Below are positions 1-5,942 of a stretch of 20,577 nt of DNA, piece after piece (within the stretch, counting starts at the first letter, position 1; every line of letters starts with the position of its first letter). A program made the translations under genes and the position numbers. The stretch is from an uncultured Alistipes sp. (GTDB taxonomy: Bacteria; Bacteroidota; Bacteroidia; Bacteroidales; Rikenellaceae): positions 1-20,577 of the forward strand of contig CALBKP010000003.1 of the NCBI GenBank assembly GCA_937895825.1, in the 5' to 3' direction. The notes below the pieces were generated by a model. The model did no database searches and was not told the DNA's origin. It was given only the letters and a program-made list of their open reading frames with translations.

Positions 1-339
1 CAAGCTGATACTGCATCTGTCCGTCTTTCCAAACCGCTCTCGTTATCTACGCGAATCAAACAAGAGGAAAAGAAAAAGTTTCTTGCCCAAAAAGCCGAAT
101 ACCGCTACCTTTTGTCCGAGCTCTTTCAGGCACAACAAGAGTTACAAACTGCCCTCAATAACTTTGGCTATCTGTCCGAGCCAAAGTCCGTGGATGTCTG
201 CATCTTCCAGATGCAGACTGCCCAGAGCCAATACGACAACATCCTCCGCAAAATCAAAGCCCTTGGTTATCAACCAAAGGATATCAAGGCCTTTACCAAG
301 ATTAAGATTAAGGCACAGGTAGCACCCGCAAAGAAGTAA
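1..339 (+). CDS. DUF2508/YaaL-like small protein, 5' end missing
   Basis: The reading frame is open from the first base and ends at a TAA, giving 112 residues of a protein whose start lies outside the window. It is lysine- and glutamine-rich and has no membrane segment. The middle resembles the DUF2508 (YaaL) pattern known from Firmicutes: a helix with spaced Leu/Ala, then an 'F-x-x-L-S-E-P-x-x-V-D' stretch, then 'Q-x-A-x-x-x-Y-x-x-I-L-R-x-I-K-A-L-G-Y' (window residues about 37-94). This was recognised by eye, not by a profile search. DUF2508 proteins are about 75-100 residues and have no firmly assigned function. The gene uses more AAA, CAA and CCA codons than its neighbours, which may point to a different origin. 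It is followed by a strong hairpin terminator. The alternative is an unrelated helical protein of a mobile element. Confidence 0.6.
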   Translation, partial: QADTASVRLSKPLSLSTRIKQEEKKKFLAQKAEYRYLLSELFQAQQELQTALNNFGYLSEPKSVDVCIFQMQTAQSQYDNILRKIKALGYQPKDIKAFTKIKIKAQVAPAKK

Positions 340-383
340 TCCCATCCTAAATCCCTCAATAACCTTTTTTCTATAAAAGGTAA

Positions 384-424
384 GGCTGCCCAACAGTTCT
401 TGTTGCGGCAGCCTCGTTTTTTTT
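384..424. terminator. Intrinsic terminator between convergent genes
   Basis: GGCTGCC (384-390) pairs perfectly with GGCAGCC (407-413). The inner CAACA/TGTTG extends the stem past one bulged C. An 8-T run follows at 417-424, so it ends the plus-strand gene well. On the minus strand the hairpin is followed by a T-rich stretch after two bases, so it may also end the winged-helix/rubredoxin transcript. A second small hairpin, ACCTTTT/AAAAGGT, lies just before it at 362-381. Confidence 0.85.
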
Positions 425-442
425 ATTGTTTTTGCGAAAACC

Positions 443-622
443 CTATTTTGCGGGCTCCCACTTGCAGCGTACGGGCGACACGATAGCACCCTCGTCCTTA
501 AGCTGCTTCATAGCCTTATCAACCTCCTTGCGGTCGATGCCCGAGAGCGCTGCAATCTTACCTGCATTTAGGGGCTCACCCGCCTCCTTCATTGTTGCCA
601 ATACCTTATCCTTTGTCTCCAT
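443..622 (-). CDS. Small winged-helix DNA-binding-like protein
   Basis: This is a 59-residue protein too short for routine ORF calling. It starts METKDKVLATMKEAG and contains the pattern G-E-P-L-N-A-G-K-I-A...G-I-D-R-K-E-V-D-K-A-M-K-Q-L-K-D-E-G-A-I-V, ending C-K-W-E-P-A-K. This is the shape of a mini winged helix: helix 1, helix 2, a recognition helix at about residues 30-44, then a beta wing. Very similar stand-alone proteins are widespread in Bacteroidetes and Clostridia, often labelled MarR-like or simply transcriptional regulator. Its role is not established. It lies 38 nt downstream of rubredoxin on the same strand and probably shares its transcript. The family shape is clear, whereas DNA binding is inferred. 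Confidence 0.8.
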   Translation of the reverse strand: METKDKVLATMKEAGEPLNAGKIAALSGIDRKEVDKAMKQLKDEGAIVSPVRCKWEPAK

Positions 623-660
623 AGTCTCAATCTCTTATAATATCCTTTTAACTTAACTCA

Positions 661-819
661 CTACTCCTTCTCGAAGAGATCCTTACCTACGCCACATACG
701 GGGCAAGTCCAGTCATCGGGCAACTCCTCAAAAGGTGTGCCAGGCGCGATGCCATTCTCAGGGTCTCCAATTGCGGGATCATACTCCCAACCACAAGGTG
801 TGCATGTATACTTATCCAT
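661..819 (-). CDS. Rubredoxin
   Basis: A complete 52-residue rubredoxin, a small cytoplasmic one-electron carrier with a single iron held by four cysteines. The two ligand pairs are C6-T-P-C9-G and C39-P-V-C42-G. The family signatures Y-D-P, G-D-P, G-I-x-P-G-T-x-F and L-P-D-D-W (33-37) are all present, and the length is normal for the family. In anaerobes rubredoxin usually passes electrons to rubrerythrin or superoxide reductase, but neither gene is in this window. The ATG is preceded by an A-rich leader with no strong Shine-Dalgarno, typical of Bacteroidetes. A -7 element lies about 47 nt upstream. The winged-helix gene follows on the same strand. Confidence 0.97.
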   Translation of the reverse strand: MDKYTCTPCGWEYDPAIGDPENGIAPGTPFEELPDDWTCPVCGVGKDLFEKE

Positions 820-865
820 AATCTTTTAGTTTTTAATTGTTAATATTTATTTTCTTTTCCTGGTG

Positions 866-873
866 CAAAGATA
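866..873 (-). promoter_or_regulatory. Bacteroidetes -7 element for rubredoxin
   Basis: The minus strand reads TATCTTTG, a match to TAnnTTTG, followed by CACC, placing a start site near 857-860 and a leader of about 40 nt. No convincing -33 TTTG is seen 19-21 bp upstream, so the call rests on the -7 alone. Confidence 0.6.
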
Positions 874-937
874 ATAAGAATTTCTAATTTTACATCATAA
901 TTCCAATCATACTTTCTTATAAGCATATTACTTTAAA

Positions 938-2116
938 TTATAATGCACCCCTAACCCGCGCCTCTATCTCGGTGATTACCTCATTCGTCAGATGCGCCCA
1001 ACGTCCCACAATCACACCATCCGTATCCACAAGCATAAAGCATGGAATCTCCTCAACGCCATATGCCAGCGACAAGTCAGCCTGCTCACGAAAGTAGTAG
1101 CTATCGGCAGCATCAGGGCGACTAACCCTAAGCTGTGGCCACGCATCGAGGTCGTATTGTTCGATGGCCTCACGCCACTGCGCGTCGTCTTGATCGACCG
1201 ACACGCTAAGTATCTGCAATTCGTCGCCCAGCCTCTCATTGAGCTCCTTCACACGAGGTATCTCGCCAATGCAGGGGCGACACCAACTCGCCCAGAAGTC
1301 GAGAAGCACAAAGCCCCGCGCATAGCACTCCGAGAGGCGTACTACCCCACCGCGCGCCTCCTCGAGTGCAAAGTCCAAGGCTTTACCTCCTACTTCGCCT
1401 CCGCACGTCTGCGCTATATTTCGTTTAATGACAAGCAACTCACCCATAGCACCACCTCGCTGCCCCTCTGATAGGTTTTCATATAACGACTCCACCTCGC
1501 CATACTCAACAAGCCCCGCAACAATATTTGGCACAATCGTATAGTCGGGATGCGTCCGAACAAACTCCTCGGCCAACACTGGCCAACGTGCAGCTATGGC
1601 GTGATGCTCCAACACAAGGGCATAAAACTCCGCCCATAGCTCGTCTACATTCTCTGCTCCGCTCTCAAAGGCAGCCGCCCACGCCCTATTCTTCAGTTGC
1701 ACCTGATGTAGTAACTCATAAATTACCCTATCGTACCCTCCAAATGTCTCTTTGTATTCAGCAATCTCATCGTCTATGCTCAGCCCTTGCAATGTATAAT
1801 CGTAGAGAGCATCACGCTCAGCACTGAAGGTTATGCGCGACGGCTCTATATATATCTTGGCAAAGTCCATATTCTCGAAGTGTAGGTACGCAGGTACGAC
1901 ATCCGCAACAACACCCTCAAAGCTAAACGTGCCACTCTCAACATAGGCAGTATCTACCTCCTCATACCACGTGTCACCCCGCTTTGTAGGATAGCACAGA
2001 CAGACCATCTCGCCCTCCTCGGCACTACCGAGTCTACCCTCAAGTGTAAATCTCGCATCATCCCTGCCGCACGCCACGACAAGGAGCAGCACGCACCAAA
2101 TAAGACTCTTTCGCAT
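938..2116 (-). CDS. DUF4369-thioredoxin (TlpA/ResA-like) lipoprotein
   Basis: An exported thiol-disulfide protein of 392 residues. I chose the ATG at 2116 because it gives a lipoprotein signal (MRKSLIWCV... with V-V-A-C16). The frame runs 28 codons further upstream without a signal-like start. Residues about 21-100 fit DUF4369, a beta-rich N-terminal domain common on Bacteroidetes thioredoxin lipoproteins. A helical linker follows. From about 245 there is an AhpC/TlpA thioredoxin fold with the active site W278-C279-R-P-C282 and the cis-proline loop E-I-P358. These proteins are placed at the inner or outer membrane facing the periplasm and reduce or isomerise disulfides; the actual partner is unknown. 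An extra cysteine (C359) follows the cis-proline, which is less common. It may run into the rubredoxin transcription unit, as no clear terminator separates them. Confidence 0.92.
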   Translation of the reverse strand: MRKSLIWCVLLLVVACGRDDARFTLEGRLGSAEEGEMVCLCYPTKRGDTWYEEVDTAYVESGTFSFEGVVADVVPAYLHFENMDFAKIYIEPSRITFSAERDALYDYTLQGLSIDDEIAEYKETFGGYDRVIYELLHQVQLKNRAWAAAFESGAENVDELWAEFYALVLEHHAIAARWPVLAEEFVRTHPDYTIVPNIVAGLVEYGEVESLYENLSEGQRGGAMGELLVIKRNIAQTCGGEVGGKALDFALEEARGGVVRLSECYARGFVLLDFWASWCRPCIGEIPRVKELNERLGDELQILSVSVDQDDAQWREAIEQYDLDAWPQLRVSRPDAADSYYFREQADLSLAYGVEEIPCFMLVDTDGVIVGRWAHLTNEVITEIEARVRGAL

Positions 2117-2258
2117 AAGATTATATAGATTACTGTTTACATATATTATTATATATAACGTCCTCGTGCGACTTTTATTATACGCCCATAATCTTTTCAC
2201 GATATTTATGCAATATGCTAAAAATTAACACCCATGACGTAATTTTTTGCCCTCAAAA

Positions 2259-2288
2259 TTTGGAAAATTCGCGGGGGGGGTAATTTTG
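2259..2288 (+). promoter_or_regulatory. Promoter with a G8 run in the spacer
   Basis: A -33 TTTG (2259-2262), an 18-bp spacer, and a -7 TAATTTTG (2281-2288), with the lipoprotein ATG 28 nt further on. The last eight spacer bases, 2273-2280, are all G and abut the -7. A homopolymer here would change the spacing between elements if its length slipped. Confidence 0.75.
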
Positions 2289-2316
2289 CAGTAGCAAACA
2301 AAAAAACAATATTACC

Positions 2317-2769
2317 ATGAGACAACTTCTTTACGGCCTATTGGCACTTGCGCTTGTTGCGTGCAACACTAAAGACGACGATCAATTCAAGGCAGACGGC
2401 GGCACTTACGCCTTTAAGCAGAGCGAGATTATCGTCAACACTTCCGAAACCGACAGTTTCCGCCTCGAGGCATACTACATCGACGAGCCCGACGCATCGC
2501 TACGCGGTACCTTCCAATTCCGCGTCAACGAGGAGTTATCAACGCCCGATTGGGAGCATTATTTTGTGGTTGTGCCATTTGGCTATATGATTATAGAGGA
2601 GGCCGAGGATGGCACCTTCTTTAGCGACATCAGCATCTGGTCGGACAAGGTAGACAAGGAGGTTGTTGTTGTCTTAGACACATTCCTTGGCTACGACGAT
2701 ACGGCGATAGACATAGATGGCAATAGCCCCATCAACGAGCTCACCATCTACCTGCGCCCCACAGAGTAA
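2317..2769 (+). CDS. Small lipoprotein of unknown function
   Basis: A 150-residue protein with a clear lipoprotein signal peptide (MRQLLYGLLALALVAC16, then N-T-K-D-D-D). The acidic residues just after the cysteine resemble the surface-export signal described for Bacteroides lipoproteins, so surface exposure is possible. The mature part is acidic and appears beta-rich, with alternating hydrophobic stretches (F-R-L-E-A-Y-Y-I, H-Y-F-V-V-V-P-F-G-Y, E-V-V-V-V-L-D-T), suggesting a small beta-sandwich. I do not recognise the family. It has its own promoter with a G8 spacer and its own terminator, so it appears to be a single-gene unit. It is divergent from the thioredoxin lipoprotein across a 200-bp gap. 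Confidence 0.9.
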   Translation: MRQLLYGLLALALVACNTKDDDQFKADGGTYAFKQSEIIVNTSETDSFRLEAYYIDEPDASLRGTFQFRVNEELSTPDWEHYFVVVPFGYMIIEEAEDGTFFSDISIWSDKVDKEVVVVLDTFLGYDDTAIDIDGNSPINELTIYLRPTE

Positions 2770-2780
2770 CACAAACCAAC

Positions 2781-2817
2781 AGACTCAACCCTTACGTGAA
2801 GTTGGGTCTATTTTTTT
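2781..2817 (+). terminator. Intrinsic terminator of the small lipoprotein
   Basis: AGACTCAAC (2781-2789) pairs with GTTGGGTCT (2801-2809) through one G-T wobble, and a T7 run follows at 2811-2817. Confidence 0.9.
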
Positions 2818-2818
2818 G

Positions 2819-2848
2819 TTGTATTTTATCGAACAATTGCTATATTTG
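2819..2848 (+). promoter_or_regulatory. Promoter of the S41 protease gene
   Basis: TTG at 2819-2821, a 19-bp spacer, and TATATTTG at 2841-2848 match the Bacteroidetes -33/-7 pattern. The -33 starts almost directly after the T-run of the preceding terminator. The leader to the ATG is about 45 nt. Confidence 0.75.
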
Positions 2849-2900
2849 CACTACCAAAGAGGTATTCAATAAATTGCACATACTCTAAACTACCTACATC

Positions 2901-4382
2901 ATGAGACGCACACTATTTTCGATAGCTCTTATCATAATTGGAACCATCGCCACAATGGGACAAAACATTCCAATGATCCATAGCGAAGAGATCGAGCACT
3001 CGCGCGAGTATCTCCGTGGCAACGACTTCCAAAAAGACCTACTACTCTACGTAGATATGCTCGCAAAGACACACCCCTACTATGCCGACACGAAACATTG
3101 TGCCGAGCTAAATAAACGCTCACGCAAGATGTATCAGGAGTGTGGCAATATTACCGAACTCATAACATTCAAACTCCTACTCGCACGTTTAGCATCATCG
3201 CTAAACGATGGCCACACGACCATATCGTACTGGAGCACATACGACACTCTCTTCCCGATAAGGCTGGCATTAGACGAGTCATCTTCGACCACTATTGACA
3301 TAACATCGGAGGAGCACAAAGAACTACTTGGCAAGGAGGTTACACGCATCAACGGCATTACTATCGACAAGTTATTAGGCATGGCACGCCCACTTATCAG
3401 TGCAGATAACGAGGTCAACTTCCGAAATATGGTGAAGGAGTATATGATGATTGCGGAGTTCTGGCAGTTCCTCGGCATGGATAGCAGTAGTCTACACCTC
3501 ACCCTCGCCGATGGCCGCAGTATGGACATCCCCGCCATCAACAAGCGCAATTTGAAGATAGCGCAGCTGCAGAAGAATACGGACAAACGTGTGACTGCAC
3601 AGCGTGGTGTGCTCTTCGACTACAATATCTTTGAAGACCATAGCATCTGCTACCTTCAATTCAACCAGTTTGCCGACAGGTTGGTCTACCCGCAATACCC
3701 GCAGTTAGCGAGATTCGACGAATTTCTGAACGAGATGTTTAGCGAGATAGAGGATAAAAATATCGAGACCCTCGTTGTAGACCTGCAATACAATAGCGGT
3801 GGCAATAGCACGCTCGGCGATGTACTCCTCTCATGGTTACAACCACGTTACGAAACCCGCAACTATAACGTTGACGTTCGCATGTCGGAGCTACTTGCCA
3901 CACACTACCCACACTACCGCGAACTAACCGTCGATGGCAAGCCACTGGAGATGGGTAAGATTTACGATCTATTCGGTGTCGACCAGAACAAGACCGAGAA
4001 AATAGACTACGACGCTTCGCAAGATAGCACAAAACATCAATTTAACGACAACATCGAGCGTATATTCCGCGGTAATGTAATATTTATCGAGGGTACCAAC
4101 TCATTTAGCAGCGCAACACTACTCCTAACCATGGCCCGCGACAACGGCATTGGCACCATCATAGGCGAGATACCAGGCGGCAGCCCCTCGCACTACGGCG
4201 ATATACTCTACGGCATGCTTCCCAACACAAACACGCTGGTAACCGTAAGCCATAAACACTTCGTGCGCCCAAATCGCGAACTGAAGGGTGAAATATACAT
4301 CACGCCGGATGTTAAGGTAGAGCTCAACGACCCCAACCGTGATCTTGCTTGGGAGTGGATAGTTGAGAACTATGGCAAATAG
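2901..4382 (+). CDS. Exported S41-family serine protease
   Basis: A 493-residue protein with a signal peptide (MRRTLFSIALIIIGTIATMGQ, likely cut near residue 21). Residues 103-106 are D-G-H-T, the conserved entry motif of S41 peptidases of the tricorn/IRBP-like kind. V-V-D-L-Q-Y-N-S-G-G-N (292-302) matches the DLRxNxGG strand-turn. T399-N-S401-F-S-S-A aligns with the T-x-S-x-S nucleophile motif, making S401 the likely nucleophile, and G-E-I-P-G-G (422-427) follows as expected. A PDZ domain is not obvious between residues 130 and 230, though a degenerate one may exist around L-G-K-E-V-T-R-I-N-G (143-152). It probably acts in the periplasm on unfolded or tail-tagged proteins, but the substrate is unknown. 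It has its own promoter and terminator. Confidence 0.92.
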   Translation: MRRTLFSIALIIIGTIATMGQNIPMIHSEEIEHSREYLRGNDFQKDLLLYVDMLAKTHPYYADTKHCAELNKRSRKMYQECGNITELITFKLLLARLASSLNDGHTTISYWSTYDTLFPIRLALDESSSTTIDITSEEHKELLGKEVTRINGITIDKLLGMARPLISADNEVNFRNMVKEYMMIAEFWQFLGMDSSSLHLTLADGRSMDIPAINKRNLKIAQLQKNTDKRVTAQRGVLFDYNIFEDHSICYLQFNQFADRLVYPQYPQLARFDEFLNEMFSEIEDKNIETLVVDLQYNSGGNSTLGDVLLSWLQPRYETRNYNVDVRMSELLATHYPHYRELTVDGKPLEMGKIYDLFGVDQNKTEKIDYDASQDSTKHQFNDNIERIFRGNVIFIEGTNSFSSATLLLTMARDNGIGTIIGEIPGGSPSHYGDILYGMLPNTNTLVTVSHKHFVRPNRELKGEIYITPDVKVELNDPNRDLAWEWIVENYGK

Positions 4383-4411
4383 AGAATATATTCCGATGGA
4401 GGCAAAACCAT

Positions 4412-4443
4412 GATCCGTGTTCAAGAGCACGGGTCTTTTTTTT
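4412..4443 (+). terminator. Intrinsic terminator after the protease gene
   Basis: GATCCGTG (4412-4419) pairs with CACGGGTC (4428-4435 region) with one G-T wobble and a short TCAAGAG loop, followed by an uninterrupted T run to 4443. It separates the protease from the sigma-factor operon. Confidence 0.9.
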
Positions 4444-4500
4444 AGCATTGATGTCAGAAAACCTGATCTTCGGTGTCTTTAGTGCAGAGAACAGCAGAAG

Positions 4501-4986
4501 ATGACAACACAAGAGTTTGAAATATTTGCGGCTCGCAGTCGCCCAAGACTACTTACCACTGCGCGTAACATCCTCTCCAACGTGGATGAAGCGGAGGATG
4601 TTGTGCAGGATGCGCTCATCAAGCTCTACTCCATGCGTGATAGACTCTCGGAGTATCGCAACATTGAGGCTCTCGCCACGGTAGTAGTCAAGCACCTCGC
4701 GCTTAATGTGCTGCGTAGCCACCACCGACACCGAACTACGGAGCTAAACGAGCGAGTGCTACATAGCGATGAGCTACCAGCAGATAACCGCATCGATGAG
4801 CTTCTCAAGGCGATAGACTCACTCCCTTCGAAGCAACAGATGATATTGCGAATGAAACATATCGATGGGATGGAGGTTGAAGAGATAGCCTCGGCAGTAC
4901 AGATGAGCCACGATGCAATATATCAAAACCTAAGTAGGGCACGACGTGCAATACTCGAACAATTCAAACAACGCAAAAATGGATAG
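4501..4986 (+). CDS. ECF-type RNA polymerase sigma factor
   Basis: A 161-residue sigma-70 family protein with two domains. Region 2 (about residues 8-75) contains the core-binding signature D-E-A-E-D-V-V-Q-D-A-L-I-K-L-Y (29-43). Region 4 (about 100-155) contains L-P-S-K-Q-Q-M-I-L-R-M-K and the helix-turn-helix M-E-V-E-E-I-A-S-A-V-Q-M-S-H-D-A-I-Y-Q-N. Region 3 is absent, as in ECF sigmas. It directs RNA polymerase to a dedicated promoter set when released by its anti-sigma, here the next gene, whose start codon lies inside its 3' end. It opens a four-gene operon with two small exported proteins and no TonB receptor, so it is not a typical FecI system. Its promoter is not clear; a weak TGTCTTTA at 4474-4481 is the only -7-like element. 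Confidence 0.95.
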   Translation: MTTQEFEIFAARSRPRLLTTARNILSNVDEAEDVVQDALIKLYSMRDRLSEYRNIEALATVVVKHLALNVLRSHHRHRTTELNERVLHSDELPADNRIDELLKAIDSLPSKQQMILRMKHIDGMEVEEIASAVQMSHDAIYQNLSRARRAILEQFKQRKNG

Positions 4987-5458
4987 ACGCGAACATATTG
5001 AACATATTATCGAGAAGTTTCTCGATGGCAAGACCTCCAATAGCGAGGAGCGAGAGTTATACGATTGGTTTGCCAATAACGATGTACCAGCAGAGTGGAG
5101 CGAACTTAAAGATATGTTTGCATGGTACGATGCTGGGATGCCAGAGAATAGCAACACAGAGGAGCAACTCCCCACTCCAGTAGCTACACACACTCCTCGA
5201 CACAATATGACACTACGTTTTGGAGGTTGGAGCGCTGCAATTGCAGCTGCGGCCGTCGTAGTGGTTGGCATAGTTCTATGGCCAGAGACAGAGTCAGCGT
5301 CAGCAACAATCAATATCTACGAAGGTAGTTATGTTGTCGAAAACGGCGTTATCAACGATGATATCACCTACATTCAGAGGAATATCGAGGAGGTATTGGC
5401 ACGTGCCGATGAGATGGAGCACAAGGCCAACGAACTGCTCGCCTGGGCCGATATTTAG
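4979..5458 (+). CDS. Single-pass anti-sigma factor
   Basis: A 159-residue protein whose ATG overlaps the sigma gene by 8 bp, implying translational coupling. An in-frame ATG exists at 4946, but 4979 fits the coupling and avoids a long overlap. Residues 1-52 are a charged helical cytoplasmic domain (I-I-E-K-F-L-D-G-K-T-S-N-S-E-E-R-E-L-Y-D, then W-S-E-L-K-D-M-F-A-W-Y) like the N-terminus of FecR-type anti-sigmas. A single membrane helix runs about 82-101. Only about 58 residues face the periplasm: a short beta stretch, then a helix (R-N-I-E-E-V-L-A-R-A-D-E-M-E-H-K-A) that may form a coiled coil. There is no FecR domain, no zinc-binding HxxxCxxC motif and no STN partner. It presumably holds the sigma at the membrane; the inducing signal is unknown. 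Confidence 0.85.
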   Translation: MDRREHIEHIIEKFLDGKTSNSEERELYDWFANNDVPAEWSELKDMFAWYDAGMPENSNTEEQLPTPVATHTPRHNMTLRFGGWSAAIAAAAVVVVGIVLWPETESASATINIYEGSYVVENGVINDDITYIQRNIEEVLARADEMEHKANELLAWADI

Positions 5459-5463
5459 TAACC

Positions 5464-5498
5464 TTTGAGAGTACTCTAAAACCAAATATATAAATTTG
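5464..5498 (+). promoter_or_regulatory. Possible internal promoter in the sigma operon
   Basis: A TTTG at 5464-5467 and a TAAATTTG at 5491-5498 fit the -33/-7 elements, but the 23-bp spacer is longer than usual. The perfect palindrome AGAGTACTCT (5468-5477) sits directly after the -33. It could supply the two exported proteins independently of the sigma gene. Confidence 0.35.
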
Positions 5499-5522
5499 TA
5501 ACCATCTAAAAAACAGCAAAAA

Positions 5523-5921
5523 ATGAAGCGATTATTGATTATATTTATGCTTTCCATAGCATCTATTGCCGAAGGTAGCGCCCAAGAGCATATTGATGCG
5601 CTCGTTAACCGAGATATTGGAGGGTCACGTAACGGCTATATGTGTACCAAGCGAATGGCAGTAAAGCGAGATCCTGACACCGGAGAGATTGCTAAGCGCG
5701 TGGTTGAGTTCGTAACACGCGATAACAAGGAGCTCGCCAAGCAGTTTATAGCAGCCTTCAAAGCCGACATTGAGACCGCGGAGGTATCGGAAGAGAGAGA
5801 GGAACGCAACATATATGTTGCCACAGCCGTATGGCTCGACCCAAAACGCATCTATAACATCTCAGTAACGGGAGACTTAGTTGTAGTAAACGTTCAAACA
5901 ATTTACCAAGAAGAGAAGTAA
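5523..5921 (+). CDS. Small exported protein of unknown family (sigma operon)
   Basis: A 132-residue protein with a signal peptide ending S-A-Q (about residues 1-20), so it is probably periplasmic. The mature part has two cysteine-free halves around a lone C41: an N-terminal G-G-S-R-N-G-Y-M-C-T-K-R-M motif, a long amphipathic helix (D-N-K-E-L-A-K-Q-F-I-A-A-F-K-A-D-I, about residues 68-84), and a C-terminal beta pair ending V-V-V-N-V-Q-T-I-Y. It resembles the small exported DUF5024-type proteins that I recall beside sigma factors in Bacteroides, but I cannot confirm that. It lies 64 nt after the anti-sigma and 21 nt before the next gene, whose signal peptide is very alike. It is likely a product or sensor component of the sigma system. 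Confidence 0.85.
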   Translation: MKRLLIIFMLSIASIAEGSAQEHIDALVNRDIGGSRNGYMCTKRMAVKRDPDTGEIAKRVVEFVTRDNKELAKQFIAAFKADIETAEVSEEREERNIYVATAVWLDPKRIYNISVTGDLVVVNVQTIYQEEK

Positions 5922-5942
5922 CCATTTAACCAAAAAGAGATT

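Noticed and set aside
142..489. Long minus-strand frame opposite the DUF2508-like gene
   Set aside because: It crosses the terminator and conflicts with the winged-helix gene on the same strand; it looks like the shadow of the plus-strand gene.
4474..4481. TGTCTTTA as a -7 element for the sigma operon
   Set aside because: It departs from TAnnTTTG at two positions and the nearest TTG is 23 bp away; too weak to list as a promoter.
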